From NCBI GenBank assembly GCA_030019395.1, contig JASEES010000005.1, positions 1 through 64,000 of the forward strand: a DNA stretch of 64,000 bases. Direction: 5' to 3'. Each line of letters begins with the position of its first letter. Position 1 is the stretch's first letter. Shown here piece by piece: positions 28,101 to 36,785 of this stretch. Position numbers and translations under genes: made by a program. Origin of the DNA: Methanolinea sp. (lineage in GTDB: Archaea; Halobacteriota; Methanomicrobia; Methanomicrobiales; Methanospirillaceae). The notes beneath the pieces are model-generated. The model searched no databases, was not told the origin of the DNA, and worked only from the letters and a program-made list of their open reading frames with translations.

Positions 28101-28144
28101 CGTGGAAGTATGTCACCCGGCCCGCCGCAGGGAAGGAACACTGA
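25109..28144 (+). CDS. Hybrid receiver-multi-PAS histidine kinase
   Basis: 1011 residues, soluble. An N-terminal receiver (about 5-125; phosphoacceptor Asp in VSDYQMP) is followed by five PAS/PAC domains (about 145-265, 285-410, 415-540, 545-660, 665-785). Then come a phosphoacceptor helix with SVTRHDISNH (His near 804) and a GHKL domain with NLIDNSVRHGG, DDGAGIP and WGLFLSREIL boxes. The receiver at the N-terminus suggests it is itself controlled by another kinase. The kinase core is of the same TRHD class as the one at 14288-16183. Five PAS domains give it several possible ligands or cofactors, none identifiable. Confidence 0.9.
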   Translation: MTNPYRILYVDDEPALLDIVRLYLERKKRFIVDTATSAGEALKMMQGNPPYDAIVSDYQMPVMDGIGFLRVLRKQGDDTPFIIFTGKGREDIVIQALNEGADFYLQKGGDPASQFAELAHVIQKVVRQKRIESSIRDMERREADILNFLPDATVAIDLRGTVIAWNRAMEKMTGIPADQMLGKGDHEYALPFYHERRPILVDLVLQSDPGTEARYPYIRKEGETLISEIFIPSFNDGKGAHLWFLASPLYNSRGEVVGAIESIRDVSEWKDMEKEMEERGRFLSTLVANLPGFVYRCRNDRNWTMEYISDGCRDVTGYEPSDFIGNATLAFNDIIHPDYRNVLWNLWQEILADRRVFEYEYPITTRHGETRWVWERGRGIYSEDGTLLYLEGFITDITARKNVEDELRKSREQLALAIEGSGAGLWDWKVQTGELSCNERWAEILGYTRDELEPLSIEIWTRLVHPDDLEVSNSLLQKHFAHETSSYECEARMRHKDGHWVWILDRGKVTEWDGEGRPVRMTGTHLDITERKRIEEELRESREILHNFIGNLPVGLYRNTPGARGEYIMANPYIARLHGFETLDELFTHPAADLYEDPSERLAFSDELVRAGSVFGRELQFRRKNGERFWGRVSAVAVRDEKGNVKYFDGVIEDITEQKKAEKAFGESEKKYRDLLEKLPEQVIVHRGGLILYANPATFRTLGYKPEEVINRHVLEFIPPEYHPRVVETLRKRDAGQETEYYEIEILGKDGIRRTMRVSGNPITFDGEPATLIVLFDITERKRAEQALQQANRKIALLNSVTRHDISNHLLVLTGLLELLQDTMEPSERADLLEKVRRAAVRISAAIQFTKDYEKIGGSDPQWQDIHDLVETAKADFVSPALTIENQIPRGLLVFSDSMLAKVITNLIDNSVRHGGNVTSIRFSTAGEGENLLIAYEDDGAGIPDGEKEMIFERGYGKNTGWGLFLSREILAITGMSIREDGVPGEGARFLLTVPGGSWKYVTRPAAGKEH

Positions 28145-28465
28145 ATTTTTGACGAGAATCGTATCCATGGTTTTCATTTTGTGTCCCTGTGTCCGTTAAA
28201 AACCTGTAATTCTATTGAATATGCAACCAGGAATGCAGGATTGAAAAACGAACCTGCCTGAATGAACTCCTTTCATTCCCCTATCCAGCCTGTGATACAC
28301 ATTACCAGCTGCGGAGGTTCACCAGAGACGTTTGCATGATACACCAAGATATGCGGGAAATGGATTCACCCGGGGAAGGAATCTGAGAAGGAGAGCGATG
28401 ATACTGGAATCAACCGGAAGAAAACCCCCGGACATGTTCCCCGGGACTCTATTTCCTCCCTCCCG
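28145..28465. other. Intergenic region, no gene seen
   Basis: A 321-base gap between convergent genes. It begins with a T5 run two bases after the kinase stop, a possible terminator, and is more AT-rich than its neighbours. I see no reading frame with protein-like composition, tRNA or convincing repeat. Confidence 0.5.
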
Positions 28466-29092
28466 TCAGATCTTCAGGATCGGTCCGAGTGCCAGGGAGA
28501 GGTAGGATATCCCGAACAGGACGAGGAATGCCCCGCACCCCCGGAGGACCCATGCATACACACGCTCATCGAATATTCTCTTCCCCCTGTGGATGCTTGC
28601 CGAGACGATGGTGTACCACCCGAAATCTGCCGACCAGTGGCCGGCAAGGAAGGCGAGAGCAAAGAGGAAAGCCTGCCGGGCAGCCGCGAGTACGAGGGCA
28701 CTCCCGACGGAGAACCACCAGAGCCAGAAGTAGGGGTTCGAGACACTCGTGACCGCCCCGGCGAGGTAAGGGTTTGCCACCACGCTGCCGGACCCCCCTT
28801 CCGGCACCCCCGATCCGGCACCGCGGATCGTCAGTATCCCGAAGACGACGAGTGCAGTTCCCCCGATGGCCCCGATCAGGCCCGAGTACTCGGACACTGC
28901 CGTGACCGCGCTCACTCCCAGGATGATCGCAGAGAAGATGACAGCCTCAATGAGGGCGTGCCCGGCGGAGACCCGGGCCCCGGTCTTCCAGCCGCCGGTC
29001 ACGGACGTATTGATGGTTGCAACAAGGGTCGGTCCGGGAACGAGTGCCCCGGTCAGCCCGATGACGAGCCCGAGGAGGTATGTCTGGAGCAT
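28466..29092 (-). CDS. LysE family translocator
   Basis: 208 residues with six hydrophobic segments. The N-terminal LVIGLTGALVPGPTLVATI stretch with the conserved PGP is the LysE/RhtB family signature, and SNPYFWLWWFSVG in the middle is also typical of archaeal members. It would export an amino acid or similar small solute. No strong ribosome site. It is the only transporter within the sensory-gene island, flanked by kinase genes. Confidence 0.87.
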   Translation of the reverse strand: MLQTYLLGLVIGLTGALVPGPTLVATINTSVTGGWKTGARVSAGHALIEAVIFSAIILGVSAVTAVSEYSGLIGAIGGTALVVFGILTIRGAGSGVPEGGSGSVVANPYLAGAVTSVSNPYFWLWWFSVGSALVLAAARQAFLFALAFLAGHWSADFGWYTIVSASIHRGKRIFDERVYAWVLRGCGAFLVLFGISYLSLALGPILKI

Positions 29093-29199
29093 CTTCTCAC
29101 GGCCTGATTATCCATGGTATTGTTCTCCTTCGCAGGTATCGTACCTTTCGATGAAGAGAATGGAAGAGGGGAAGAAAAAGGGCTTTGCCCGGTGGGACT

Positions 29200-31317
29200 T
29201 TAAAATTTTTCCGGGAACCTGATGTGGAATGTTGCCCCCGGTGCATTCTCGATCTCCATCGTTCCTCCTATCTGACGGACGAGGATTGAGATCAGCTGGA
29301 GCCCGAGGGTCTGTGCATTTTCGATATCGAGACCGGGAGGAAGACCCGGGCCATCGTCACTGACGTGGAGAGCAAAGAAATGATCATCCCCATGGATAAA
29401 CCTGACAGTTATCTTTCCGGTCTCTCTCCCGATGAATGCGTATTTGAGGGAGTTCGTGAGCAGTTCGTTGATGATCAGGCCGCAGGGGATCGCTGTGTCG
29501 AGGGTGATATTCACGTTCTGGATATCCATGTCAATTGTCACATCTGTGTTGAACATGGAGGAATTTTTCAGGTCCAGGACGAGGCTCTCGATGTATTCAC
29601 GGGCGTTGATGAATCCCAGGTACCGGGACTGGTAAAGTTTCTCGTGAACAAGTGCCATCGTCCGCACCCTCCCCTGGCACTCTTCGAGCATTGCAACCGA
29701 TTTCGGATCAGGTATATACTGGGCCTGGAGTTGCAGGAACCCGGAGATTACCTGCATGTTATTCTTGACCCGGTGGTGAACTTCCTTGATAATGACCTCT
29801 TTCTCCTGCAGGGATGCCTCGAGTTTCTCCTCATAACGTCGTCGATCCGTGATGTCCAGATGGATCCCTACCCAGGACACGATTCTGCCCCGGTCATCCC
29901 TGAGCGGGGCTCCCCGGGAGAGAACGAAGTGTTCCCTGCCCTGCCTGTCAACAATCCGGTACTCATAATCCCAGAAGTATCCGCCTTTTACGCACTGTTG
30001 CCAGTCAACCAGTGCCTGCTCGCGGATGTCGGCAGGTAGCCGGGTCATCCAGTTTTCTGTTTTGCATTCCTCCAGTGTTATTCCGACCAGTTCAAGGAAG
30101 GAGCGTGATGCGTAGGAGAGAATTCCCTTTTCGTCTGTGACCCAGACACCGAAGGGAATCATCTCGCCAATCATGTGGTATTTTCTCTCGCTCTCATAGA
30201 GGGACTTTTCCGCCCGTTTTCTCTCTGAAATGTCGCGGATAATGCTGATGACAGAGGGAGAACGGTAATACTCGATGGCCTTGCTACTCATCTCAACAGG
30301 GACAGGGGCAGCGTCTTTTCCCGTGAGTGAGAATTCGCGGACGACCTTTCCTTTCCGGCGCAGGTTTTCAATCCAGGAACGACCATTCTCCGGGGTGATC
30401 GCAATACCGAGGTCGGAAAGGGTCATCCCTTTCAGCTCGTCTTCCGAATATCCTGTCATCTCACAGGCAATCCTGTTGGCCTCGAAGATTCTTCCATCAA
30501 AGTCATGGATGAGAATTGCATCGCCAGCATTGTCAAAGAGCGTTCGATAGTGGATTTCCTGAAAAAGGAGTTCTTCTTTGGCCTTTTTCTTATCCGTAAC
30601 ATCAATGACGGAAAAAATGGCATTTCCATCAGGGGCAAGAGAGGCTGTGAGGAGGGCCCAGACCCCCGTTCCATCCTTTTTCTGGAGGAGAACTTCGCTG
30701 TCTACGACTTTTCCCTCCTGCTGCAGTTGTTCCAGGAGGAGAAGGCCGTGCCGTTCATCGGAAAAGAGTTCTTTTACAGCGGTTCCTTCCAGTTCTTCCG
30801 GGGAATATCCAAGAAGATTTGCGACCGGAGCGTTGGAAACAACAATCGTATCTGTCTTTTTGTCCACGGTAAACAGTGCGGCCTGGGAATTCTGAAAAAT
30901 TGACTGGAATATCTTTCTCTTCTCGATCTCGTCCGAGTATGCAGAGATAACGACCCCGAGGGTGACGATGATATAAAACCACGCAATGCTTGCGGCGTAG
31001 TACGCAATGTCAAAGGGAGTGTAATAATAGACCAGACCGAGATAGATCCATCCCAGCAGCAGGGCAAAATAAACAACGACCCGGGGCCTGATTGAGGCGA
31101 CGAGGAATACGGGCAGGATATAAAAATAGGGGTATATCAAGGATATGCCCGTTTTCAGGGAGTAGATGGTCACAAGGAAAGTCACAATCGTGATAAAAGC
31201 CGCAATGAGAATGCGGAAAAGTTCCATTGCAGGGATTTCTTTCCGGGATAGCGTGTCCAGGGAATCCAGAATCCCCTTAAGCCCTGCCATATTCTTTCTC
31301 GAGGGCTGTGAGTTCAT
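29200..31317 (-). CDS. Membrane PAS sensor histidine kinase (HisKA_2 type)
   Basis: 705 residues from ATG 31317, supported by GAGGGG 7 bases upstream. About four membrane segments lie within residues 30-140, with very short loops. Three PAS domains follow (about 150-265, 270-390, 395-520), then the phosphoacceptor KEVHHRVKNNMQ of HisKA_2 kinases and a GHKL domain with NELLTNSLKYAF, DDGPGLPPG and a TLGLQLI G2 box. It senses membrane or intracellular cues. It is divergent from a receiver-PAS gene 105 bases away, which is a likely partner. Confidence 0.9.
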   Translation of the reverse strand: MNSQPSRKNMAGLKGILDSLDTLSRKEIPAMELFRILIAAFITIVTFLVTIYSLKTGISLIYPYFYILPVFLVASIRPRVVVYFALLLGWIYLGLVYYYTPFDIAYYAASIAWFYIIVTLGVVISAYSDEIEKRKIFQSIFQNSQAALFTVDKKTDTIVVSNAPVANLLGYSPEELEGTAVKELFSDERHGLLLLEQLQQEGKVVDSEVLLQKKDGTGVWALLTASLAPDGNAIFSVIDVTDKKKAKEELLFQEIHYRTLFDNAGDAILIHDFDGRIFEANRIACEMTGYSEDELKGMTLSDLGIAITPENGRSWIENLRRKGKVVREFSLTGKDAAPVPVEMSSKAIEYYRSPSVISIIRDISERKRAEKSLYESERKYHMIGEMIPFGVWVTDEKGILSYASRSFLELVGITLEECKTENWMTRLPADIREQALVDWQQCVKGGYFWDYEYRIVDRQGREHFVLSRGAPLRDDRGRIVSWVGIHLDITDRRRYEEKLEASLQEKEVIIKEVHHRVKNNMQVISGFLQLQAQYIPDPKSVAMLEECQGRVRTMALVHEKLYQSRYLGFINAREYIESLVLDLKNSSMFNTDVTIDMDIQNVNITLDTAIPCGLIINELLTNSLKYAFIGRETGKITVRFIHGDDHFFALHVSDDGPGLPPGLDIENAQTLGLQLISILVRQIGGTMEIENAPGATFHIRFPEKF

Positions 31318-31380
31318 AAAATTACCCCTCATTGTTCCCGTTCGGATCGGAGAGGGCGATGTTGTCCGCCGATGCGCAAT

Positions 31381-31389
31381 GTATATTAT
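31381..31389 (+). promoter_or_regulatory. TATA box of receiver-PAS gene
   Basis: GTATATTAT is a good archaeal TATA element 34-42 bases before ATG 31423. The transcript would start near 31412, leaving a leader of about 11 bases. Confidence 0.6.
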
Positions 31390-31422
31390 TCTCCTCACCA
31401 GTGAGTTAGAAAAAGGCAAGGC

Positions 31423-32193
31423 ATGATACAGAAGAAGGTGATGATCGTCGAGGACGAGGGGGTTGTCGCCCTTTCCCTCAAGGCCACGCTCTCAAAGATG
31501 GGGTACACCGTCACGGGAATTGCAATCACCGGAAAGGAAGCCCTGAAGATGGCAGTCGAGACCCAGCCCGATGTCATCCTCATGGATATTCGCCTCAAAG
31601 GGGACATGGATGGTATCGAGACGACTGCCAGGATCCACGAGATTACTGATATCCCTGTCATCTACCTGACGGCCTATACCGATGCGGAGACTCTCCAGAG
31701 GGCCCTGAAAACCGATATGTCCAGTTACCTCGTTAAACCTTATAATCCCCGCGAACTCTACTCGAACATCGAGTTTGCGATTTACAAGCACCGGCTGAAG
31801 GAAAAGATTGGAAGTTCCCGCGAAAAACTGGAACTGTTTCTCTCGCGGAGTGCCGAGTGCGGTATTATAATTGATCTCAGAAAAAAGGTTGTCTATGCAA
31901 ATGCAGCCGCCGAGGCCTATACAGGATATAGTATTGAGGAACTGATGGGAAAGGACATATTTTTTATTCTCACCATCTCTCCTGCACGAAGGGAGGAGAC
32001 CAGTGACGAGACACTCCACCGGCTCCTTTCCATGGATGCTATCCATTACATTCCCTTCCAGGCCCTCATCTCGATGAAAGGTGGCAGGGTTCGTCCCGTG
32101 GTGATCAGGGCCGGAATCGTCAGGGAAGACGACGGGCAGGTTCGCAATTTTGTTCTCCTGATGAAGGAATCAAAAACACCATCGCTCGATTAG
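31423..32193 (+). CDS. Receiver-PAS protein
   Basis: 256 residues. The receiver (about 4-122) has the VEDE acidic cluster, phosphoacceptor Asp in LMDIRLKG, Thr in YLTAYTD and Lys in LVKPYNPREL. A PAS domain occupies about 135-250. There is no output domain beyond PAS. The YNPREL/LMDI type of receiver is shared with the genes at 32309 and 38990, and in methanogens this type normally pairs with HisKA_2 kinases such as the divergent gene upstream. A run of eight T follows the stop. Confidence 0.87.
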   Translation: MIQKKVMIVEDEGVVALSLKATLSKMGYTVTGIAITGKEALKMAVETQPDVILMDIRLKGDMDGIETTARIHEITDIPVIYLTAYTDAETLQRALKTDMSSYLVKPYNPRELYSNIEFAIYKHRLKEKIGSSREKLELFLSRSAECGIIIDLRKKVVYANAAAEAYTGYSIEELMGKDIFFILTISPARREETSDETLHRLLSMDAIHYIPFQALISMKGGRVRPVVIRAGIVREDDGQVRNFVLLMKESKTPSLD

Positions 32194-32199
32194 TGCCCA

Positions 32200-32207
32200 T
32201 TTTTTTT
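32200..32207 (+). terminator. T8 terminator
   Basis: Eight consecutive T begin 7 bases after the stop codon at 32193, a typical archaeal terminator on the plus strand. Confidence 0.65.
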
Positions 32208-32308
32208 AAATATCCCGTTTGTCTTTGGAAAGATCCAAAAACCCGAAATAGATGATGGATCATTGATGCCCCGGAATTGGAGTTGGCTTTTTATGGCTTC
32301 TCCTGTCA

Positions 32309-34144
32309 TCACTCGCCGGGTTTGCAGGGATATGAAAAGTATTTTTTCTTTTTGGGATTTTCATCATCCTGCATCTGCCATTCCCTGTTTTCAGACACCT
32401 TGTCAAGGATTGCCATTATCTCGCGACATTTTTGGGATATTTTCTCGTTATTTCTGCATTCCCCCGAAAGATCAGCGATGGAAAGGACTGCATCCCTGAC
32501 AGTATGACAGAGCGTCATGTTTTCCAGGAAAATTCTTTCCATCTGGCGGAGAACGGCCTGCTGGACCTCTTCAAGTTTTTTCTTCTCGGTAATATCCCTC
32601 CCAACCGAGAGATACTCGCGGACGGTGCCTCGGGAGTCGAAGAATGCCCGGGTACTCCACTGGACCCAGCGGGGGTCCTCATCCCTGCCCATGAGCCTGA
32701 CCTCGACGGTGCCTACCGGGTTCTTTTCTGAAAGGGCTCCAAGGTGCTTCTCAAAGAGACCCTGGTCGTCGGTGGAGAAAGGAAGCCGGAAAATATATCC
32801 AAGGGTATCCTCCCGGGTCTTTCCAAAGAAGTCGAGGAATGCCGAATTTGCAAAGATGACGGTCCAATCGGGGAGAAAACGCCAGATGAGGTCGGTCTGA
32901 TCCTGAACGACAGCCCGGAACCTCTGCTCACTTTCCCGCAAGGTCTCCTCTGCCCTTATGCGTTCTGATATGTCGATGATGACCCCGATGATACCCGCAA
33001 TATTCCCCCGGGTGTCCGTGAACGTTGTCTTCCGCACGAGCACGTCCCGGATCGTCCGGTCTGCATGCAGGAACTTTGTCTGGTAAACCTGCAGTCCCTG
33101 ATGCTCGAGGAGAAAGCTGTCTCTTTCCCGCATGAACGCAGCGATTTCAGGGGAAAAGATCTCCGCGTCAGTCCTGCCTACGATGTGGGATCTCGGGACA
33201 CCGAGGTATTTTTCGAATGCTGTATTGCAGCCCATGTAAGAACCCGAGAGATCCTTGTAGTAAAGCGGGCTTGGGATGGCATCGATGAGTTGTTCAAGGA
33301 AGCGGACCTGGTGATCGAGGGAGAATGTCCGGGCCCGGACTTTTTTTTCAAGCTCAGCATTCAAGGTCCGGAGACTTTCCTCCGCCGCTTTCAGGTCGGA
33401 TATATCATAAATTGCACCCTGGAGAGATGGCAGTGCATCTCTCCTTCCCGGGACAACATGGAAGATTTCATGGACCCATTTAATCGTCCCGTTCTTTGTC
33501 ACTATCCGGTAATCCCGCTTGGTAGGCACCCCCGCCATCCGCCCCACGTTCGCGTTCTGGATTTGGATGGAATCCTTGTCTGTAGGGTATACGATCTCAT
33601 CCCACGATGGTGTCCCACCCAGGAGTTCATCGGCAGTATATCCTGTTATCGCTTCAACAGCGCCATGCAAGAACTCGAAACGGAGATCGGAACGTCTCTG
33701 GTAGGCGATACCGACAAAATTTTCCAGGAATCCCCTGAATTTTTCCTCGCTCTCGCGTAAGCGGGTTTGGAGCGCGTGGGTATAGAGTGCAATCTCTATT
33801 GCAGACCGTATTTCCCGCCCGTTATATGGCTTGACAATGTACGCCGATGGGATCGTGGTCTTTGCCTTCTCGACCAAGTCTGCATCGGTAAACGCTGTCA
33901 GGTAGATGATTGGTACATCATGGGTCTGCCTGATTGTACCGGCAGCCTCTATACCGGTAAGTTTTCCCGAGAGGTGAATATCCATCAGGATGAGGTCTGG
34001 CGGATCTTCATGGATGAAATTGATCGCGGCTTCTCCTGAATCGACAATTGCAGCGACGTGGTATCCCATCTCCACGAGGAGCTGCGCGATGTCCTCTGCA
34101 ACGATGTGTTCGTCTTCCACGATGAGTATCCGTGCAGGGGTCAT
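32309..34144 (-). CDS. Receiver with three PAS domains, no kinase domain
   Basis: 611 residues. Receiver at about 4-122 (VEDE, LMDIHLSG phosphoacceptor, YLTAFTD, IVKPYNGREI). Three PAS domains at about 135-255, 285-400 and 410-530. The last ~80 residues are a charged helical tail with several Cys and a GE-ending basic stretch; they contain no H box, N box or G boxes. The protein therefore cannot be a kinase by itself and must signal by protein contact, or the tail is a degenerate dimerisation helix. ATG 34144 is the first codon of the receiver and has only a weak ribosome site. Confidence 0.85.
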   Translation of the reverse strand: MTPARILIVEDEHIVAEDIAQLLVEMGYHVAAIVDSGEAAINFIHEDPPDLILMDIHLSGKLTGIEAAGTIRQTHDVPIIYLTAFTDADLVEKAKTTIPSAYIVKPYNGREIRSAIEIALYTHALQTRLRESEEKFRGFLENFVGIAYQRRSDLRFEFLHGAVEAITGYTADELLGGTPSWDEIVYPTDKDSIQIQNANVGRMAGVPTKRDYRIVTKNGTIKWVHEIFHVVPGRRDALPSLQGAIYDISDLKAAEESLRTLNAELEKKVRARTFSLDHQVRFLEQLIDAIPSPLYYKDLSGSYMGCNTAFEKYLGVPRSHIVGRTDAEIFSPEIAAFMRERDSFLLEHQGLQVYQTKFLHADRTIRDVLVRKTTFTDTRGNIAGIIGVIIDISERIRAEETLRESEQRFRAVVQDQTDLIWRFLPDWTVIFANSAFLDFFGKTREDTLGYIFRLPFSTDDQGLFEKHLGALSEKNPVGTVEVRLMGRDEDPRWVQWSTRAFFDSRGTVREYLSVGRDITEKKKLEEVQQAVLRQMERIFLENMTLCHTVRDAVLSIADLSGECRNNEKISQKCREIMAILDKVSENREWQMQDDENPKKKKYFSYPCKPGE

Positions 34145-34440
34145 GGACCTTAATGTATCCTCCTTCCCTTTGTTACTCCTCCGCCAGTTGTTACACCATC
34201 ATCCCGGTCAGGACGGATAAATATTACCGCCTTCTTCACAGGATGAATGGGAGAACGGAAGGGGATTTAGAAAGAGGATGACCCACAATAGTGCGAGATC
34301 AAGGACATTCATCAATGGGGAACATTTCCGGATTACATTCCTACCGAAACCATTCCAGAAATCGGCATCCCACATAGGCCATAGTGTGCGGAAAAAAGAT
34401 ACCCGTGCCCGTCCAAGGAGTCATCAGGGAGCCTTCCGAA
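34145..34440. other. Divergent intergenic region between sensory genes
   Basis: About 296 bases separating two divergent genes. GATAAATATTA near 34217-34227 is the most AT-rich piece and could be a TATA element on either strand, about 75 bases from the minus-strand start. No RNA gene or protein-like frame is visible. Confidence 0.45.
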
Positions 34441-36753
34441 ATGAACCCGATCCCCAAAGACGTTCTTTGTAACCATCGGGACGTTCTCCTGGAATCAGCA
34501 GGTATCGTGGCTGTCCTCCTCGTCCTTGCCATCATCAGCACTTACAATTACCTCGTGTTCCACAGCATCATCGAGATATTCACCATAGTCGTCTCATTCT
34601 CCATCTTTTTTCTCATCTGGAACGGCAGAAAGTACATTGACAACGGCTTTTTCATTATCCTGGGCGCAGGTTTTCTCTTCTCGGGAGGAATTGACATCGT
34701 CCATACCCTCGCATACAAGGGGATGGGGGTCTTTTCCTTTGGCGGAGCAGACCTGCCGACCCAGCTCTGGATTGCAGCACGTTACCTTCAGGCATCCTCC
34801 CTTCTCCTCGCCCCGTTCGCGATCGGGAGAAGGGTCCGGTTTTTGCCCACCCTTATTGCATTTGGAGCGGTCTTTTCGATCCTTCTCTGGTCTATTTTCG
34901 CGGGATTCTTCCCCCATTGTTACATCGAGGGCCAGGGTCTTACACCCTTCAAGGTCTCCAGCGAGTATGCCATATCGGGAATCCTGATACTCTCTGTCCT
35001 TCTCCTCATCCGGGCGAGGGACGCATTTGATCCTTCTGTATTCTCGTATCTTGTCCTGGCAAGTGCCTTCACCATTGCTGCCGAATTATCCTTCACAGCA
35101 TACGTGAGTGTCTATGGATTTGCGAACATGCTTGGCCACCTCCTCCGCCTTGTTGCAGTGTTCCTGTGGTACCGGGCCTTCCTCGTTGTCGGTGTGAACA
35201 GGCCGTATGACCTTCTCTGGCGCGAACTGACCAGGGAGAGGGACAGGGTTCGCGAGAGCGAGGAGAGGTTCCGCTCTCTCTTTGACCACATGCTCGAGGG
35301 TTTTGCTTATTGCAGGATGATCTACGATGAGTCAGGCAGGCCAAGCGACTGGGAATACCTGAAGGTTAATCCATCATTTGAAAAGCTGACGGGCTTATCA
35401 GACGTCGTTGGGAAAAAGGTCACCGACGTCATCCCCGATATTCGGGAAAAAAATCCCGAGCTGTTCGAGATATACGGGAGGGTCGCAGCGACGGGACAAC
35501 CGGCAGAAATCGAGCTGTTTTTTAAGCCACTTTCCATATGGTTGCACATCTCTGTTTTTTCTCCGGAAAAGGACCATTTCGTCGCGGTGTTTGAAAATAT
35601 CAGCCGGAGGAAAAATGCCGAGATTGCGCTCCGCGAGAGCGAGGCAAAGTTCAGGCACATTGCCGAAAACGCAAAGGACCTGATTTACCGGTACGAACTA
35701 TTCCCAGTGCGCCGTTTTTCCTACGTCTCCCCTTCAGCCACCTCCATTACCGGTTATACTCCCGGGGACCATTACGCAGACCCGGATCTCGGTCTGAAAA
35801 TAGTGCACGAGGATGACCGCCCCCTGCTCGCATCCGTCTTTTCAGATCCGGATGTGCTCTCCAGACCCCTTGTTCTCCGGTGGAGGAGAAAGGACGGGCA
35901 GGTCATCTGGACCGAGCAGCATAACCGTCCGGTGTACGACGGAGAGGGGAGGCTCATTGCCATCGAGGGCATTGCCCGGGATGTTACGGAGAGGAAGCAG
36001 ATGGAATCCGAGATTCTCTCCCTCAACAGGGAGCTCGAACAGAGGGTTGCGGAGAGGACCGAGGAACTCCGGAAAGCAAATGTTCTGCTCCGGGAGGAGG
36101 TCGCGCAGAGGAAAAAAGCGGAAGAGGACCTGAAAAAGAGACTGGATGAAAGGACGGTCCTCCTCCGTGAACTCTACCACAGGGTCAAGAACAACATGCA
36201 GGTCATCATCAGCCTCATGAACCTCCAGCTCCGGAAAATTGAGGATCCCGCGGTCAGGCATCTGATGGAGGAGACCCGGAACAGGGTCAGGGCAATGGCA
36301 CTCGTCCACGAGATGCTCTATAAATCCGAAAATCTCTCGGAGATCAACCTCGCCCGGTATATTCCCCTCCTGGCAAACCAGGTTTTTTCATCCCTTGAAA
36401 ATAAGAGTCAGAAAGTAAGAAAGATAGTCGAAGCAGAGGATATCATGGTCACCCTCGACAAGGCGATTCCCATCGGCCTTATCCTCAACGAGCTGATCAC
36501 CAATTCGCTCATGCACGCATTCCCGGAGGGACGGGCAGGGACACTCGGTATACGAGTCCAGAAAAAAGACCATACGGTTGCCATCCGGGTGAGTGACGAC
36601 GGGACAGGGATTCCGCAGGATGTCAACTGGAGAGAACCATCCACCCTCGGTCTGCGCATTGTCATGTCCCTTGTCGGGCAACTGAAGGGGACAATTGACC
36701 TTGATCGGCGCCAGGGAACAGCGTTCTCCATCGAATTCGGGATCGGGGAATGA
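34441..36753 (+). CDS. MASE3-like membrane sensor histidine kinase (HisKA_2 type)
   Basis: 770 residues from ATG 34441, chosen because GGGAG lies 9 bases upstream; the frame continues to a GTG at 34384 but that addition is not protein-like. Seven membrane segments (about 15-255) resemble the MASE3 sensor domain, with the FLFSGGIDIVHTLAYKGM stretch characteristic of it. Two PAS domains (about 275-395 and 400-525), a long coiled coil, then LYHRVKNNMQVIIS phosphoacceptor (HisKA_2), NELITNSLMHAF, DDGTGIP and TLGLRIVMSLVGQ boxes complete the kinase. It should sense a membrane-linked ligand. A related kinase starts 33 bases downstream on the same strand. Confidence 0.9.
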   Translation: MNPIPKDVLCNHRDVLLESAGIVAVLLVLAIISTYNYLVFHSIIEIFTIVVSFSIFFLIWNGRKYIDNGFFIILGAGFLFSGGIDIVHTLAYKGMGVFSFGGADLPTQLWIAARYLQASSLLLAPFAIGRRVRFLPTLIAFGAVFSILLWSIFAGFFPHCYIEGQGLTPFKVSSEYAISGILILSVLLLIRARDAFDPSVFSYLVLASAFTIAAELSFTAYVSVYGFANMLGHLLRLVAVFLWYRAFLVVGVNRPYDLLWRELTRERDRVRESEERFRSLFDHMLEGFAYCRMIYDESGRPSDWEYLKVNPSFEKLTGLSDVVGKKVTDVIPDIREKNPELFEIYGRVAATGQPAEIELFFKPLSIWLHISVFSPEKDHFVAVFENISRRKNAEIALRESEAKFRHIAENAKDLIYRYELFPVRRFSYVSPSATSITGYTPGDHYADPDLGLKIVHEDDRPLLASVFSDPDVLSRPLVLRWRRKDGQVIWTEQHNRPVYDGEGRLIAIEGIARDVTERKQMESEILSLNRELEQRVAERTEELRKANVLLREEVAQRKKAEEDLKKRLDERTVLLRELYHRVKNNMQVIISLMNLQLRKIEDPAVRHLMEETRNRVRAMALVHEMLYKSENLSEINLARYIPLLANQVFSSLENKSQKVRKIVEAEDIMVTLDKAIPIGLILNELITNSLMHAFPEGRAGTLGIRVQKKDHTVAIRVSDDGTGIPQDVNWREPSTLGLRIVMSLVGQLKGTIDLDRRQGTAFSIEFGIGE

Positions 36754-36785
36754 ACGTAACCCCTGGAGATCCACGGTAAAACCAG

